A stretch of DNA of 64,000 nt, taken from Trichosphaerium sp. ATCC 40318 (Eukaryota; Discosea; Flabellinia; Trichosidae). Below, one piece after another: positions 1 to 9,801 of this stretch (its first letter is position 1; every line of letters starts with the position of its first letter). The DNA lies in NCBI GenBank assembly GCA_038496445.1, contig JALMLS010000093.1:496001-560000 (forward strand). Reading direction: 5' to 3'. A program made the translations under genes and the position numbers. Under the pieces are notes generated by a model, which saw only the letters and a list, made by a program, of their open reading frames with translations, was not told the DNA's origin and searched no databases.

Positions 1-20
1 TGAAGAAAAGAAGTATTTAT

Positions 21-1757
21 TTAGGAACGACAATGAAAATACAAATAAACTGGAGTGATAACAAACAGCACCAATCCAATCGCAGAAACTACACCAATGA
101 TGGCAATGATACCTGCCTCAAGACTATTACCTTGGCAATCATCTTCGATTAACCATAGTACAGATAGTTTTGTTTCTGTCTGCATCAGAGAAAAGTCATT
201 GCATGAATCTTCAACCCGACTTGAAACATTTGTTTGTTGAATGATTGAAGAGTCACAACCTGATGGAATTATCATGATTGTATGAGTAGACGCGATATTG
301 GAGTCAATCAGAATGATATTCAGAGTATCATTGAAGGACGGACACTTTTGAAATGTGAGTGTTGCCATATTTGAGAGAAGTACTGTTGTGTTCTCTGTCA
401 TGTTTACATTTCCTAAACAACCATAAATTGTTGTCTACCAAGAGCAATATTGAGTCATACCTTGGAACACGACTGACGTCTCAATAAGAATCTGTGATAT
501 TGATTGCATCATAACATCATTGTCTACAATCCAAATACCATTTATTTCGTCACACTCAGCGCCTGGAGGCTTGACACCATTACATACTATAATAGTTGTT
601 AGAAATAGTGCCGTAAAGCATGTAGGTACTTTTGACTTACATTGTACAGATGGAGTTGATATTGGAATGTTATTTTCTGCGTTAGAAGGAGCGATTGTTG
701 TGTCAGTTGGAGGCATTGTAGGAAGACATTTTCCGCTTGAACCTGCATTGTAAATCTGTTGTATTTGTGCTTTACTCAGTGCATTATCTTTGTAGAAAGA
801 CACCTATCAATTCAAATGTTACTTGAAAAATTGTACAATGATCTTTGATATGTACCTCGTCTATTATGCCTCTGAAATGATATTGACCTTCGTTATCAGA
901 ACCAATAACTATCTTTGTGGAGTTGTTTGTAACCAGTATACCAGTTAAGGTTGTATTGTACTCTATACCATCTAAAAAACAAAAAGTTAATAAAAACGTG
1001 AAGCAACTCGAAAATAACGCACTGAAGTATGCAAGAATGTTTCCTCTACCTGTGGTAGCATCCCTAATAAAGTGAGAAGCTAAAACGGGTAAATACAAGC
1101 CTTACTTGACATAAGAAATAGCCACGTGATTCCAAGTGTTAGTGAGAGTCAATGTAAGTAGATTACGTCTCAGTGCAAATACATTTACTAACCTTGGCTT
1201 TAGTGTATTTAGAATTGAGTATCGCACTTACCAAATTTGTGGTGAATGACAAGACTATCAAACTCATCTATAAACAAGCTGAAACCTGCTTCATCCTCGT
1301 GGTGTATAAGATACTGTCTTCTGTCAAGTCTATCAATATTTATCCACATCTCAACCGTGAAACTCTCGTCTAACAAAACAAAATATAAGTAAGTATTTTT
1401 ACAAGATGACATCTAGTTCTCAGGTGAGTATAAAATAAGAAACGCACTTTGGATTATTCCAGTTTTATCTAAAACTAACGCAGCATTATTGTCCAAACGT
1501 AAACCATCTCCAACGCGTCCCTGTTACGCCGTAAGTTGTTTTTCAGTTTCGTAAACAATACGTACTTCAACTTTAAAAAAGTCGGTGGGATGTACTCCAG
1601 AAATCGCCCCAAAGCGCGAGTACAATGCGTCATAGGTGCCATTTGAAGCAATTGATTCGAATCGCCACCAGCCTGTCATATTTTGTTCCAAAGGCACGCA
1701 TTGAGCGTTGGCAAGCGCAATAATGATCCCAAATAGTACTGCTAACGAGATTGCCAT
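21..1757 (-). CDS. LamG-domain type I membrane protein, copy A
   Basis: Spliced gene of about nine exons, rebuilt by alignment to copy C (6354-8101). The start chosen is the ATG at 1757, because it begins a signal peptide (MAISLAVLFG...ANAQC). The ectodomain follows: a W-W-R-F strand, then G-R-V-G-D-G-L-R-L, then E-S-F-T-V-E-M-W, N-H-V-A-I-S-Y and G-I-I-D-E-V. These are hallmarks of LamG/concanavalin-A-like jelly rolls. A Ser/Thr/Pro linker and a Cys-containing membrane-proximal region come next, then one helix (GIIAIIGVVSAIGLVLFVIT) and a short cytosolic tail. The first intron is about 46 nt. It is probably a surface glycan- or protein-binding receptor; the ligand is unknown. A secreted adhesin is the alternative, but the helix argues for membrane anchoring. 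Confidence 0.8.
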
Positions 1758-1829
1758 AAAAACAGTTATCACGTGATGTAACGTTAACCTGTAGGTTACA
1801 AAATTGGAATTTTTATTTATTTTATCAAT

Positions 1830-1928
1830 AAACCGACTAGCGGAGTGATAATTAGTCCGCAATTAAAAAGATAACTTTAGTTATCCATGTGACAGAACAA
1901 AACTTATTGGTTTTTTTTATTTACAATG
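1830..1928. repeat. Inverted ~100-bp segment, copy A orientation
   Basis: This piece reads ...CCGACTAGCGGAGTG...ATTAGTCCGCAATTAAAAAG...TTACAATG on the plus strand. The matching piece at 6174-6274 also reads that way on the plus strand, although the two arms around it are inverted relative to each other. The segment has therefore been flipped in one arm. Short, imperfect inverted ends (AAACCGA and TTGGTTT) flank it here. It sits about 75-170 bp upstream of the LamG A start. Confidence 0.8.
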
Positions 1929-2300
1929 AAAAGCAAAGCAAGCGCGTCATCAAACGAGTATGAATGGTGTATAGCGCAATTGCGAGGTCTACTAAGGTTG
2001 TAGAATACATGCCAAAAGTATACAGCGGAAAAATGGTTTGTTGTATATTTCCGCGTTCTCCTATCTCTACCACGTTTGAAATAACCTATTCCGTTATGTT
2101 TTAATATTCGCAAGTTTAGCGCTAGGTATCAGCAATACGCCACAAAGTTGTTGTGTACTAGAACAAAGTAACGGATCACGAGATTCATAATAAACAAGCG
2201 GGGATTCATATGAGGCTACACAGCTTGTTGTTGGATATACCATTCGGGTAAAATATTGCCCGAAGATTGCGGCCAATTTATTCATATCCGTTCGTAAAGG

Positions 2301-3231
2301 GTTTGCACTACTTTTGGCAAAATTGCGAAACCGCATTCGTGATATTTTATTTCAAGTAATATCGCGAGATTTCACAACGAGCGCGTGTCGTAACAAATAA
2401 GTAGCATGTTCAGTAAATAACGTGAGCACTGTTCTCCTAAAACAACGCAAGTTTGTAATAAAGGCTTATTTATTACACCTAGATCAAAAAACAGATTTCC
2501 TGACTAGAATAGTCAGAGCTACCATACTCATGCTGTACACTCACTTGATGATCCTTTTATTTCAATAATTATGCCTTCCATCTTTTGGTGGCTTGTTACA
2601 ACCACAGTATTCGCCAAAACGATACAGGTGAACTTATAAATTTTTTTCCACTTTTTTTTGTTGAGCATAAACAATATAACTTGTGCTATTTCCTTTCCGA
2701 GACACACCAGCGCATTCAATTCTTAGCTTTCCATTTTCATTGTCATGTCGTTGTATTCTATAGTATCACTCGAATGGTGGTCTCTGAGACTATATAAGCT
2801 GAGAAGTTTTGCATCACATCATAGATAACATGTCAATTGCTTAATTCTGCCTTAGTGAAAGAAAGAGCTCTTTATCATCATAGATAGGTAGGGCACATCC
2901 ATCATGCGTTGAAAGGTGCTTATCAGCTGTTTGCGAGGTATGTTAATACCAAACACATCTTGATTGCCATAGAAACAATGGCATTATCGCTATTTGCCAC
3001 AACAAATCGGACAGAATAAAAGCAAAACGTGGAAGAAACTGTACTTGGTACATCAGCTATGCGCTTGTGATTAATAAACACAATTGATGGTTTCTACAAC
3101 AAGTTATATGTTTTTTTAGAGGCTTCAGTATACACTGCTAGAAGCTTTTGTTGGAGCCCTACACTAAGAAGTAGCAGATCTTGTTCCATTGTTGACAATT
3201 TATAAATTGGATTGTTTTTTGCATTTGTTCT
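2301..3231. other. Spacer between LamG units A and B
   Basis: AT-rich spacer without a convincing gene on either strand. The short open frames here show no recognisable domain and no splice-compatible extension. Homology to the other arm stops near 2300. Confidence 0.5.
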
Positions 3232-3551
3232 TTGTATTTCATAAACCAATTGGTTGCACGAACTACAAATCCATGGTCAACGAAGAAGCCTGAAGAAGAT
3301 TTCTCTGAAACAGTTTTGGATACATGTGGAAAGTTCGAAACGTCATTGGTGTTTGTTGTGGTGAAGAATGGTTTGAGTACTGTAATGAGTGATATATCAG
3401 GGTTATGTCGTAGTAAAAGTATTGGCCAAGGCTCGTAAGTCGCTATTAGAGCTCTTAAGAGCTTTGGTTCATTATGTAGAAAGTACTGGGCTCTGCTTTC
3501 GTTAACGTTCTTTAAAAACGGTTCCCCAAGTGATTTTACTCTACAAAACAA
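3232..3551 (-). pseudogene. Truncated fragment of the 8452-9444 F-box-like gene
   Basis: The minus-strand frame is nearly identical to residues roughly 44-149 of the F-box-like gene at 8452 (FCRVKSLGEPFLKNVN..., ending ...VVRATNWFMKY). It lacks that gene's F-box start, and on the other side the frame diverges into unrelated residues. It lies just downstream of LamG copy B, as the full gene lies downstream of copy C, so the LamG plus F-box pair was duplicated together and this partner then lost both ends. It is unlikely to encode a working protein. Confidence 0.8.
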
Positions 3552-3581
3552 AATGTATCATATGAAGAAAGGTACATTTAT

Positions 3582-5329
3582 TTAGTTTCGAAAATGAAAA
3601 TACAAATAAACTGGAGTGATAACAAACAGCACCAATCCAATCACAGAAACTACACCAATGATGGCAATGATACCTGTCTCAAGACTATTATCTTGACAAT
3701 CATCTTTGATTGACCACAGTACAGATAGTTTTGTTTTTGTTTGCATCAGAGAAAAGTCATTGCATGAATCTTCAACACGACTTGATACATTTGTTTGTTG
3801 AATGATTGAAGAGTCACAACCTGATGGAATTACCATGATTGTATGAGCAGATACGGTATTGGAGTCAATCAGAATGATATTGAGAGTGTCATTGAAGGAT
3901 GGACACTTTTGAAATGTGAGTGTTGCCATATTTGAGAGAAGTACTGTTGTCTTCTCTGTCACATTTACGTTACCTACATAAGTGTCAATAAAGTATGTAG
4001 TCTTAATATTACAACGCTAGATATCAATTATATTGAGTTATACCTTGGAACACGACTGAAGTCTCAATACGAATGTGTGTTGTTGGTTGAATCACAACAT
4101 CATTTTCTACAATCCAAATACCATTTATTTCGTCACACTCAGCACCTGGCGGCTTGTCACCATTACATACTATTAAAATATGTTAGATTGTAATAATAAG
4201 CAGTGAGTATCTCACTTGTTGCGGTTGGTGCAGCAGATGTTGACATTGGTCCATTGGGTACGTCTGAGGGGGTGTTTGAAGGCATTGTAGGAAGACATTT
4301 TCCATTTGAACCTGCATTGTAAATCTGTTGTATTTGTGCTTTGCTCAGTGCATTATCTTTGTAGAAAGATATCTATCAATTCAAAATTAATAGAGGTTAT
4401 AGGGGTTTAACGAGCTCTAGCATACCTCATCTAGTACACCAACAAGACGATTTCGACTATGAATATTCGACCCAAAAAAAACCTGAGTATCTTTGTATGT
4501 ACGATACCCAACTCCAGATTCTAACAAATGCTCAACGCCATCTAATTTTTCATAAGTCTGCTATCAATTATAATTAACTTGTCACTCACTCAAGTACCCG
4601 AAAGTAGTTCCTACTCCAGTTGTAGAGTTCCTGGAAAGCAGAGGTGAGATTGTTGAAGTAAAACAAAGGATAGTAAACTTACTTGATAAATGAAATAGCC
4701 ACGTGATTCCAAACATCTGTAGCGTTTATAAAAGGCAAAAGAAAATTATTTTCAGCTCCACCTACTAAGTACGTTTAAGCAAAAATAGATAGTTTGATTT
4801 GACAGTGTTTTTACTGATGTGTTACGTACCATATTGAGAAGAAATTGACAATCTATTATTCAATGTTACAAACATTCTGAAACCTGATGTGTTTGATTCC
4901 TGTTGAATGAGATATTGTCTCGTATCAAGCAGTGAAAGTTTCGCCCACATCTCAATTGTGAAACTTTCTGAAAGACAAATCAGTGAAACAGCAAAAATGG
5001 AAACAATAAAACAATACCTTGATCTAGCGGTAGTATATCGTCATTTTGTATAACAAGCTCATAACCGCCTGTAAAACGAAACCCATCGCCAACACGGCCC
5101 TGCGTCTCGTTTAATGGTAAAAAAAACCGTTGAAAAAACGTACTTGCGCTGGAGGATCCGGCGAGTAACCTACTGGAATCGCAGCAACACGTGAATTTAT
5201 AGCATCGGAAGCGTTGTTTCCAATCGTCTCGAATCTCCACCAACTTGAAATACTCGGTTCTGGTGGTACACATTGGGTGTTGGCTAGCAAAACGAAGAGC
5301 CCAAATACGAGTACTATTGACAATGACAT
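3582..5329 (-). CDS. LamG-domain type I membrane protein, copy B
   Basis: Paralogue of copies A and C with the same order: signal peptide from the ATG at 5329 (MSLSIVLVFGLFVLLANTQC), W-W-R-F strand, GRVGDGFRFTGG, LamG core, Cys-bearing stalk, one transmembrane helix and a short tail ending at 3582. Its ectodomain is clearly more diverged from A and C than they are from each other. The last exon (3582-3962), carrying the membrane helix, is almost identical to those of A and C, which suggests recent gene conversion at the 3' end. Introns are about 45-60 nt. Its upstream DNA lacks the flipped segment and has long T runs instead. Probably a surface receptor with a different binding face. Confidence 0.78.
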
Positions 5330-5807
5330 TGTAACTGCTTTGTTTTATCACGTGACGTGGTTCTCAAAGTGGCAATAAAGTTGTGATGGTTTTTTTTTTG
5401 GCGGAGTTTTTTTTTTTCCGTTTTAAAAAAGCTTGCGAATTTCCTGGCTTGCGCTAGGTTCGACCGTTAAATAATATTGCCTTTATAGTCCTAATAAATA
5501 GTAATGGCTGGTCAGACCTCTTGTAAAGCGGGTATACGACTGCACAGCAAACTTTGTCACAAACAGTAATTTCATATGTTTACTAGCGGTTATATGGTGT
5601 CAATGTCGTCACGTGACAGGTCCAAAAAAACCGTTTAGAGAAAAAATGCCTAGCCTAGCAGTTTCATATATACGTACATAGCCGTAGATGTAACCAAATG
5701 ATAGTATAATACGAATTGGTCATTTGAACCAAAAATGGTATAGGTACCAAAAGTTGTAGTGCACAAGATTGGTTAAAAATACATTACCCTTTTGATACTG
5801 TGTATCA
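5330..5807. other. Upstream region of LamG B, between divergent units
   Basis: Divergent spacer between copy B (minus) and unit C (plus). It holds poly-T runs near 5391-5420 and TCACGTGA-type palindromes near 5345 and 5608. No gene is visible. Confidence 0.5.
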
Positions 5808-6173
5808 TATACGAAGGGATATGAATAAATTGGCCGCAATCTTCGGGCAACATTTTACTCGTATGGCGTATCTGTATCCAACAACAAACTGTGTAACCTC
5901 ATATGAATCCCCGCTTGTTTATTATGAATCTCGTGATCTGTTACTTTGTTCTAGTACACAACAACTTTGTGGCCGCATTGCTGATACCTAGCGCTAAACT
6001 TGCGAATATTAAAACATAGAATAGGTTATTTCGTAGAGATAGAAGAACGCGGAAATATACAAACCATTTTTCCGCTGTATAGTTTTGGCATGTATTCTAC
6101 GACCTTAGTAGACCTCACACTTGCGCTATACACCATTCATAACTGTTTGATGACGCGTACTTGCTTCGCTTTC

Positions 6174-6274
6174 ACAAAAAAACGACTAGCGGAGTGCGAG
6201 TTAGTCCGCAATTAAAAAGATTGCTTTAGTTATCCATGTGACAGAACGAACTTGTCGTTTTTTTGCTTACAATG
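6174..6274. repeat. Inverted ~100-bp segment with 11-bp terminal inverted repeats
   Basis: The segment is bounded by AAAAAAACGAC (6176-6186) and its exact reverse complement GTCGTTTTTTT (6254-6264). Flanking sequence on both sides is collinear with the reverse complement of arm A, but the segment itself, extending to the TTACAATG at 6267-6274, is reversed. It lies 80-180 bp upstream of the LamG C start codon, where a promoter would sit. Confidence 0.8.
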
Positions 6275-6353
6275 ACTTGCAGTATTGGACGAAATACACA
6301 AAATAACAGTTTTGTTATTTACAACTTCAGGTTACATCACGTGATACTTTTTT

Positions 6354-8101
6354 ATGTCAACTTCGCTAGTAGTACTATTTGGGATCTTTATTGCGCTTGC
6401 CAACGCTCAATGCGTGCCTTTGGAACAAAATATGACAGGCTGGTGGCGATTCGAATCAATTGCTTCAAATAGCACCTATGACGCATTGTACTCGCGCGTT
6501 GGGGCGATTTCTGGCGTTCTTCCTACCGACTTTTTTAAAGTTGAAGTACGTATTGTTTACGAAACTAAAAAAACAACTTACGGCGTAACAGGGACGCGTT
6601 GGAGATGGTTTACGTTTGGACAATAACGCTGCATTTGTTTTAGATAAACATGGAATAATACAAGGTACTTTCTTATTTTTCAACCTCGAGTCATCTTTTG
6701 TAAAATACTTATGTAACCTTAGACGAGAGTTTCACGGTTGAGATGTGGATAAATATTGATAAACTTGACAGAAGACAGTATCTTATACATCACGAAGATG
6801 AAGCAGGTTTCAGCTTGTTTGTAGATGAGTATGATGCTCTTGTCGTTCACCACAAATTTGGTAAGACGATATTCAATTTTAAATATACTAAAAGCCAAGA
6901 TTAGTAAATGGATTTCCACTGAGTCGTGGTCTACTTAAATTGAATCTCACTAACACTTGGAATCACGTGGCTATTTCTTATGTCATGTAAGGCTTGTATT
7001 TCCCTCGTTTTAGCTTCTCACTTTATTAGGAATGCTACTACAGGTAGAGGAAACATTCTTGCATACTTCAGTGCGTTGGATATTCTTGAGTTGCTTCACG
7101 TTTTTATTAACTTTGTTTTTTAGATGGTATAGAGTACAATACAGATTTAACTGGCACACTGGTTACAAACAATTCCACAAAGATAGTTATTGGTTCTGAT
7201 AACGAAGGTCAATATCATTTCAGAGGCATAATAGACGAGGTACATATCAAAGATCATTGTACAATTTTTCAAGTAACATTTGAATTGATAGGTGTCTTTC
7301 TACAAAGATAATGCACTGAATAAAGCACAAATACAACAGATTTACAATGCAGGTTCAAGTGGAAAATGTCTTCCTACATTGCCTTCAACTGACACGACAA
7401 CCACTCCTTCTAAAGTAGCAAATGAAATTCCAATATCAACTCCATCTGTACAATGTAAGTCAAAAGCACCTACATGCTTTACGGCACTATTTTCTAACAA
7501 CTGTTATAGCATGTAATGGTGAAAAGCCTCCAGGTGCTGAGTGTGACGAAATAGATGGTATTTGGATTGTAGAAAATGATATTGTAATTCAACCAACAAC
7601 ACACATTCTTATTGAGACGTCAGTCGTGTTCCAAGGTATGACTCAATATCATTGATATCTAACTTTGCAGTACTTGAGACTACATACTTTATTGACAGTT
7701 ATGTAGGAAACGTAAACGTGACAGAGAAGACAACAGTACTTCTCTCAAATATGGCAACACTCACATTTCAAAAGTGTCCGTCCTTCAATGACACTCTCAA
7801 TATCATCCTGATTGACTTTACCCCATCTACTCATACAATCATGATAATTCCATCAGGTTGTGACTCTTCAATCATTCAACAAACAAATGTATCAAGTCAT
7901 GTTGAAGCTTCATGCAAAGACTTTTCTCTGATGCAGACAAAAACAAAACTATCTGTACTGTGGTCAATCAAAGATGATTGTCAAGATAATAGTCTTGAGA
8001 CAGGTATCATTGCCATCATTGGTGTAGTTGCTGCGATTGGATTGGTGCTGTTTGTTATCGCTCCAGTTTATTTGTATTTTCATTTTCGTCAACCTAAATA
8101 A
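6354..8101 (+). CDS. LamG-domain type I membrane protein, copy C
   Basis: Best-resolved copy, about 440 residues in nine exons. Exon 1 (6354-6545) encodes the signal peptide and W-W-R-F strand. Exon 2 (6592-6664) encodes GRVGDGLRLDNNAA. Exon 3 (6723-6860) encodes the E-M-W-I-N core. Exon 4 starts near 6905 and reads ...NTWNHVAISYV. Later exons give GIIDEVSFYKDNAL and the AQIQQIYNAG end of the LamG fold. Then come a Thr/Pro linker, a Cys-containing domain and, in the last exon (from about 7705), a transmembrane helix near residues 415-437 followed by the tail FHFRQPK. Introns run from 46 to about 70 nt. The protein most likely sits in the plasma membrane and binds sugar or protein ligands outside the cell. 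Confidence 0.85.
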
Positions 8102-8270
8102 ATATACTTTTCTTCGTATGATCCATACACATAAACTAGTTTACACTTTCCATCTACCCGTTTGTCTGATACAACTGATGTCATTCAAAGTTAGTAAAAC
8201 GGTGTGTACTAAAATGTCGAAAAAAAATTCGAAAAAATGTCAATTGAACTGTTCGCCACAAAGGGAGACA

Positions 8271-8345
8271 ACTGGGTTATGGCGCTCAGTCGCCGCTAGG
8301 CTCTGCCCCCCCCCCAAACCCCCTGAAAGGGGGCTTTCTAAATAG
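8271..8345. other. GC-rich patch with C10 run and hairpin
   Basis: An island of C and G in AT-rich DNA: GGCGCTCAGTCGCCGC, then ten C in a row (8306-8315), then a hairpin CCCCCT (8319-8324) / AGGGGG (8328-8333) with a GAA loop. It lies between LamG copy C and the F-box-like gene. It is not coding in any convincing frame. It could be a terminator-like RNA structure, a mobile-element footprint or a recombination hotspot; the sequence does not decide. Confidence 0.5.
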
Positions 8346-8451
8346 TTCCTATGGCATAATATAGGATAATTAGTGTGCCGAATTTTCGACTTTTTGTTGA
8401 CAAAGTTCTACATATTTGGGTTTCCCAGTAAAACAATTTAGTAAACTTGCT

Positions 8452-9444
8452 ATGACCACAACACACCCAGATATACAAATGCCAATGGAACTGCTATTGT
8501 ACTATGTATTCCCTCATTCGATTGATACTCTAAATCATGTTTTTTCGCTCATTTTATTATCACGTGCTATCTACAACTCATTTTGTAGAGTAAAATCACT
8601 CTGGGAACCGTTTTTAAAGAACGTTAACGAAAGCAGAGCCCAGTACTTTCTACATAACGAACCAAAGCTTTCAAGAGCTCTAATAGCGACTTACGAGCCT
8701 TGGCCAATACTTTTACTACGACATAACCCTGATATATCACTCATTACAGTACTCAAACCATTCTTCACCACAACAAACACCAATGACGTTTCGAACTTTC
8801 CACATGTATCCAAAACTGTTTCAGAGAAATCTTCTTCAGGCTTCTTCGTTGACCATGGATTTGTAGTTCGTGCAACCAATTGGTTTATGAAATATGCTTT
8901 TGACAGCAGTACAATGCAATGGTCAAAAAAAGAGAGGATAACTCCACACAAAGCATGTGACAGTGATCTAAAAAAAGAAAACGAAAGGCAAGTATTTATG
9001 ACTGGCCTCGTTGCTCTTGGGTCAACAAATATATATCATCGTATGATGGATAAACGCCCTCAACTTAAGAACCATTGGGCGTTAAGAACATATGGGCGTT
9101 TCAGAAATCCAAAGCGCTTGGAAGAGCCTTCTAAGATGGTCCGTTTAAAGTTGACCTTTATAGGAGATGAAACATTTGAGTTCACGGGCATTTTCAGATT
9201 GTTTTATACTATTGGTTTAGTAGGAGACAGGCGTAGGCACTGGGAAATAGTAAGAGCATCTACTTTTGATAGTGGCACAATCAAAATAGGAGAAACAAGC
9301 TACACAACACTTAAAGTTTCAATGCACAAGAAGATTGGGTTTATCTTTACTACAAAAACCCACATGTTTATTTCTTATTTTGAACTACCCACAAAAGCGC
9401 ACCAAGCTCATGGATGGAAAATGTCTATCAACCAAGAATTTTAA
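8452..9444 (+). CDS. F-box-like protein of unknown C-terminal domain
   Basis: Single exon, 330 residues from the ATG at 8452. The N-terminus (about residues 8-50) has the F-box pattern: M-P-M-E-L-L-L, a helix ending in S-L-I-L-L-S-R-A-I-Y, and a tryptophan (S-L-W-E-P-F). F-box proteins usually recruit substrates to an SCF ubiquitin ligase through Skp1. The remaining 280 residues match no family I recognise; the C-terminal half looks like a beta-rich domain. A shortened copy lies at 3232-3551, so the gene belongs to the duplicated island and probably to a lineage-specific family. Confidence 0.65.
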   Translation: MTTTHPDIQMPMELLLYYVFPHSIDTLNHVFSLILLSRAIYNSFCRVKSLWEPFLKNVNESRAQYFLHNEPKLSRALIATYEPWPILLLRHNPDISLITVLKPFFTTTNTNDVSNFPHVSKTVSEKSSSGFFVDHGFVVRATNWFMKYAFDSSTMQWSKKERITPHKACDSDLKKENERQVFMTGLVALGSTNIYHRMMDKRPQLKNHWALRTYGRFRNPKRLEEPSKMVRLKLTFIGDETFEFTGIFRLFYTIGLVGDRRRHWEIVRASTFDSGTIKIGETSYTTLKVSMHKKIGFIFTTKTHMFISYFELPTKAHQAHGWKMSINQEF

Positions 9445-9801
9445 TGAAGGGTATATAAAACATCAGCGGTGTTCCGGCCCCGGCTTAGCCAGCTACGAGA
9501 ATTCTTAACCGACGTTGCAAAAAATTCTTGTGATTCAGAAAAATAGTCTAAGGCACTGTCACATAGTACTTTTTCACAGGATATGCTTCCTTTGTCAACC
9601 TTTTAACCACTTCTTCGTGTTTTCTTGCACATCAATAGGGTCAATCTCGCTACCGCCAAAATAAAAAGTTGAACTCATTTGACATTGTCATTTTTTTGTT
9701 CACTATTGCGCAAACTCACGAAGTGTACAATACTTGTTGAAATGGAGCGATAACAGTTAGAGGGCTACTAATAATCGACACTTTGTGCTCGTACGCTAAG
9801 A
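9445..9801. other. Spacer between F-box-like gene and J-domain gene
   Basis: No gene or known element is seen. It should include the promoter of the downstream J-domain gene. Confidence 0.4.

Larger units (their letters stand above)
1..2300 (-). repeat. Left arm of large inverted repeat (LamG unit A)
   Basis: Read on the minus strand, this block matches 5808-8101 on the plus strand, both across the LamG gene and across about 500 bp upstream of it. The shared upstream part includes the stretch that reads ATGAATAAATTGGCCGC (minus near 2283, plus near 5821). Similarity fades beyond about 2300 and 5808. The arms are diverged by scattered substitutions and small indels, so the duplication is not brand new. 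The left edge is cut by the window. Confidence 0.85.
5808..8101 (+). repeat. Right arm of large inverted repeat (LamG unit C)
   Basis: Plus-strand counterpart of 1-2300. It contains about 540 bp of shared upstream sequence followed by LamG copy C. The upstream block holds two short frames that are partly conserved between arms, but with frame-disrupting indels, so I read it as duplicated regulatory DNA rather than a gene. Confidence 0.85.

Noticed and set aside
1904-2336. Minus-strand frames upstream of LamG A, partly conserved at 5800-6215
   Set aside because: They are conserved only because the DNA is duplicated; indels shift the frames differently in the two arms and no domain is seen.
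8306-8333. C-rich hairpin as a bacterial-type terminator
   Set aside because: The gene structures are eukaryotic with introns; no T tract follows in the right place and transcription here would not end that way.
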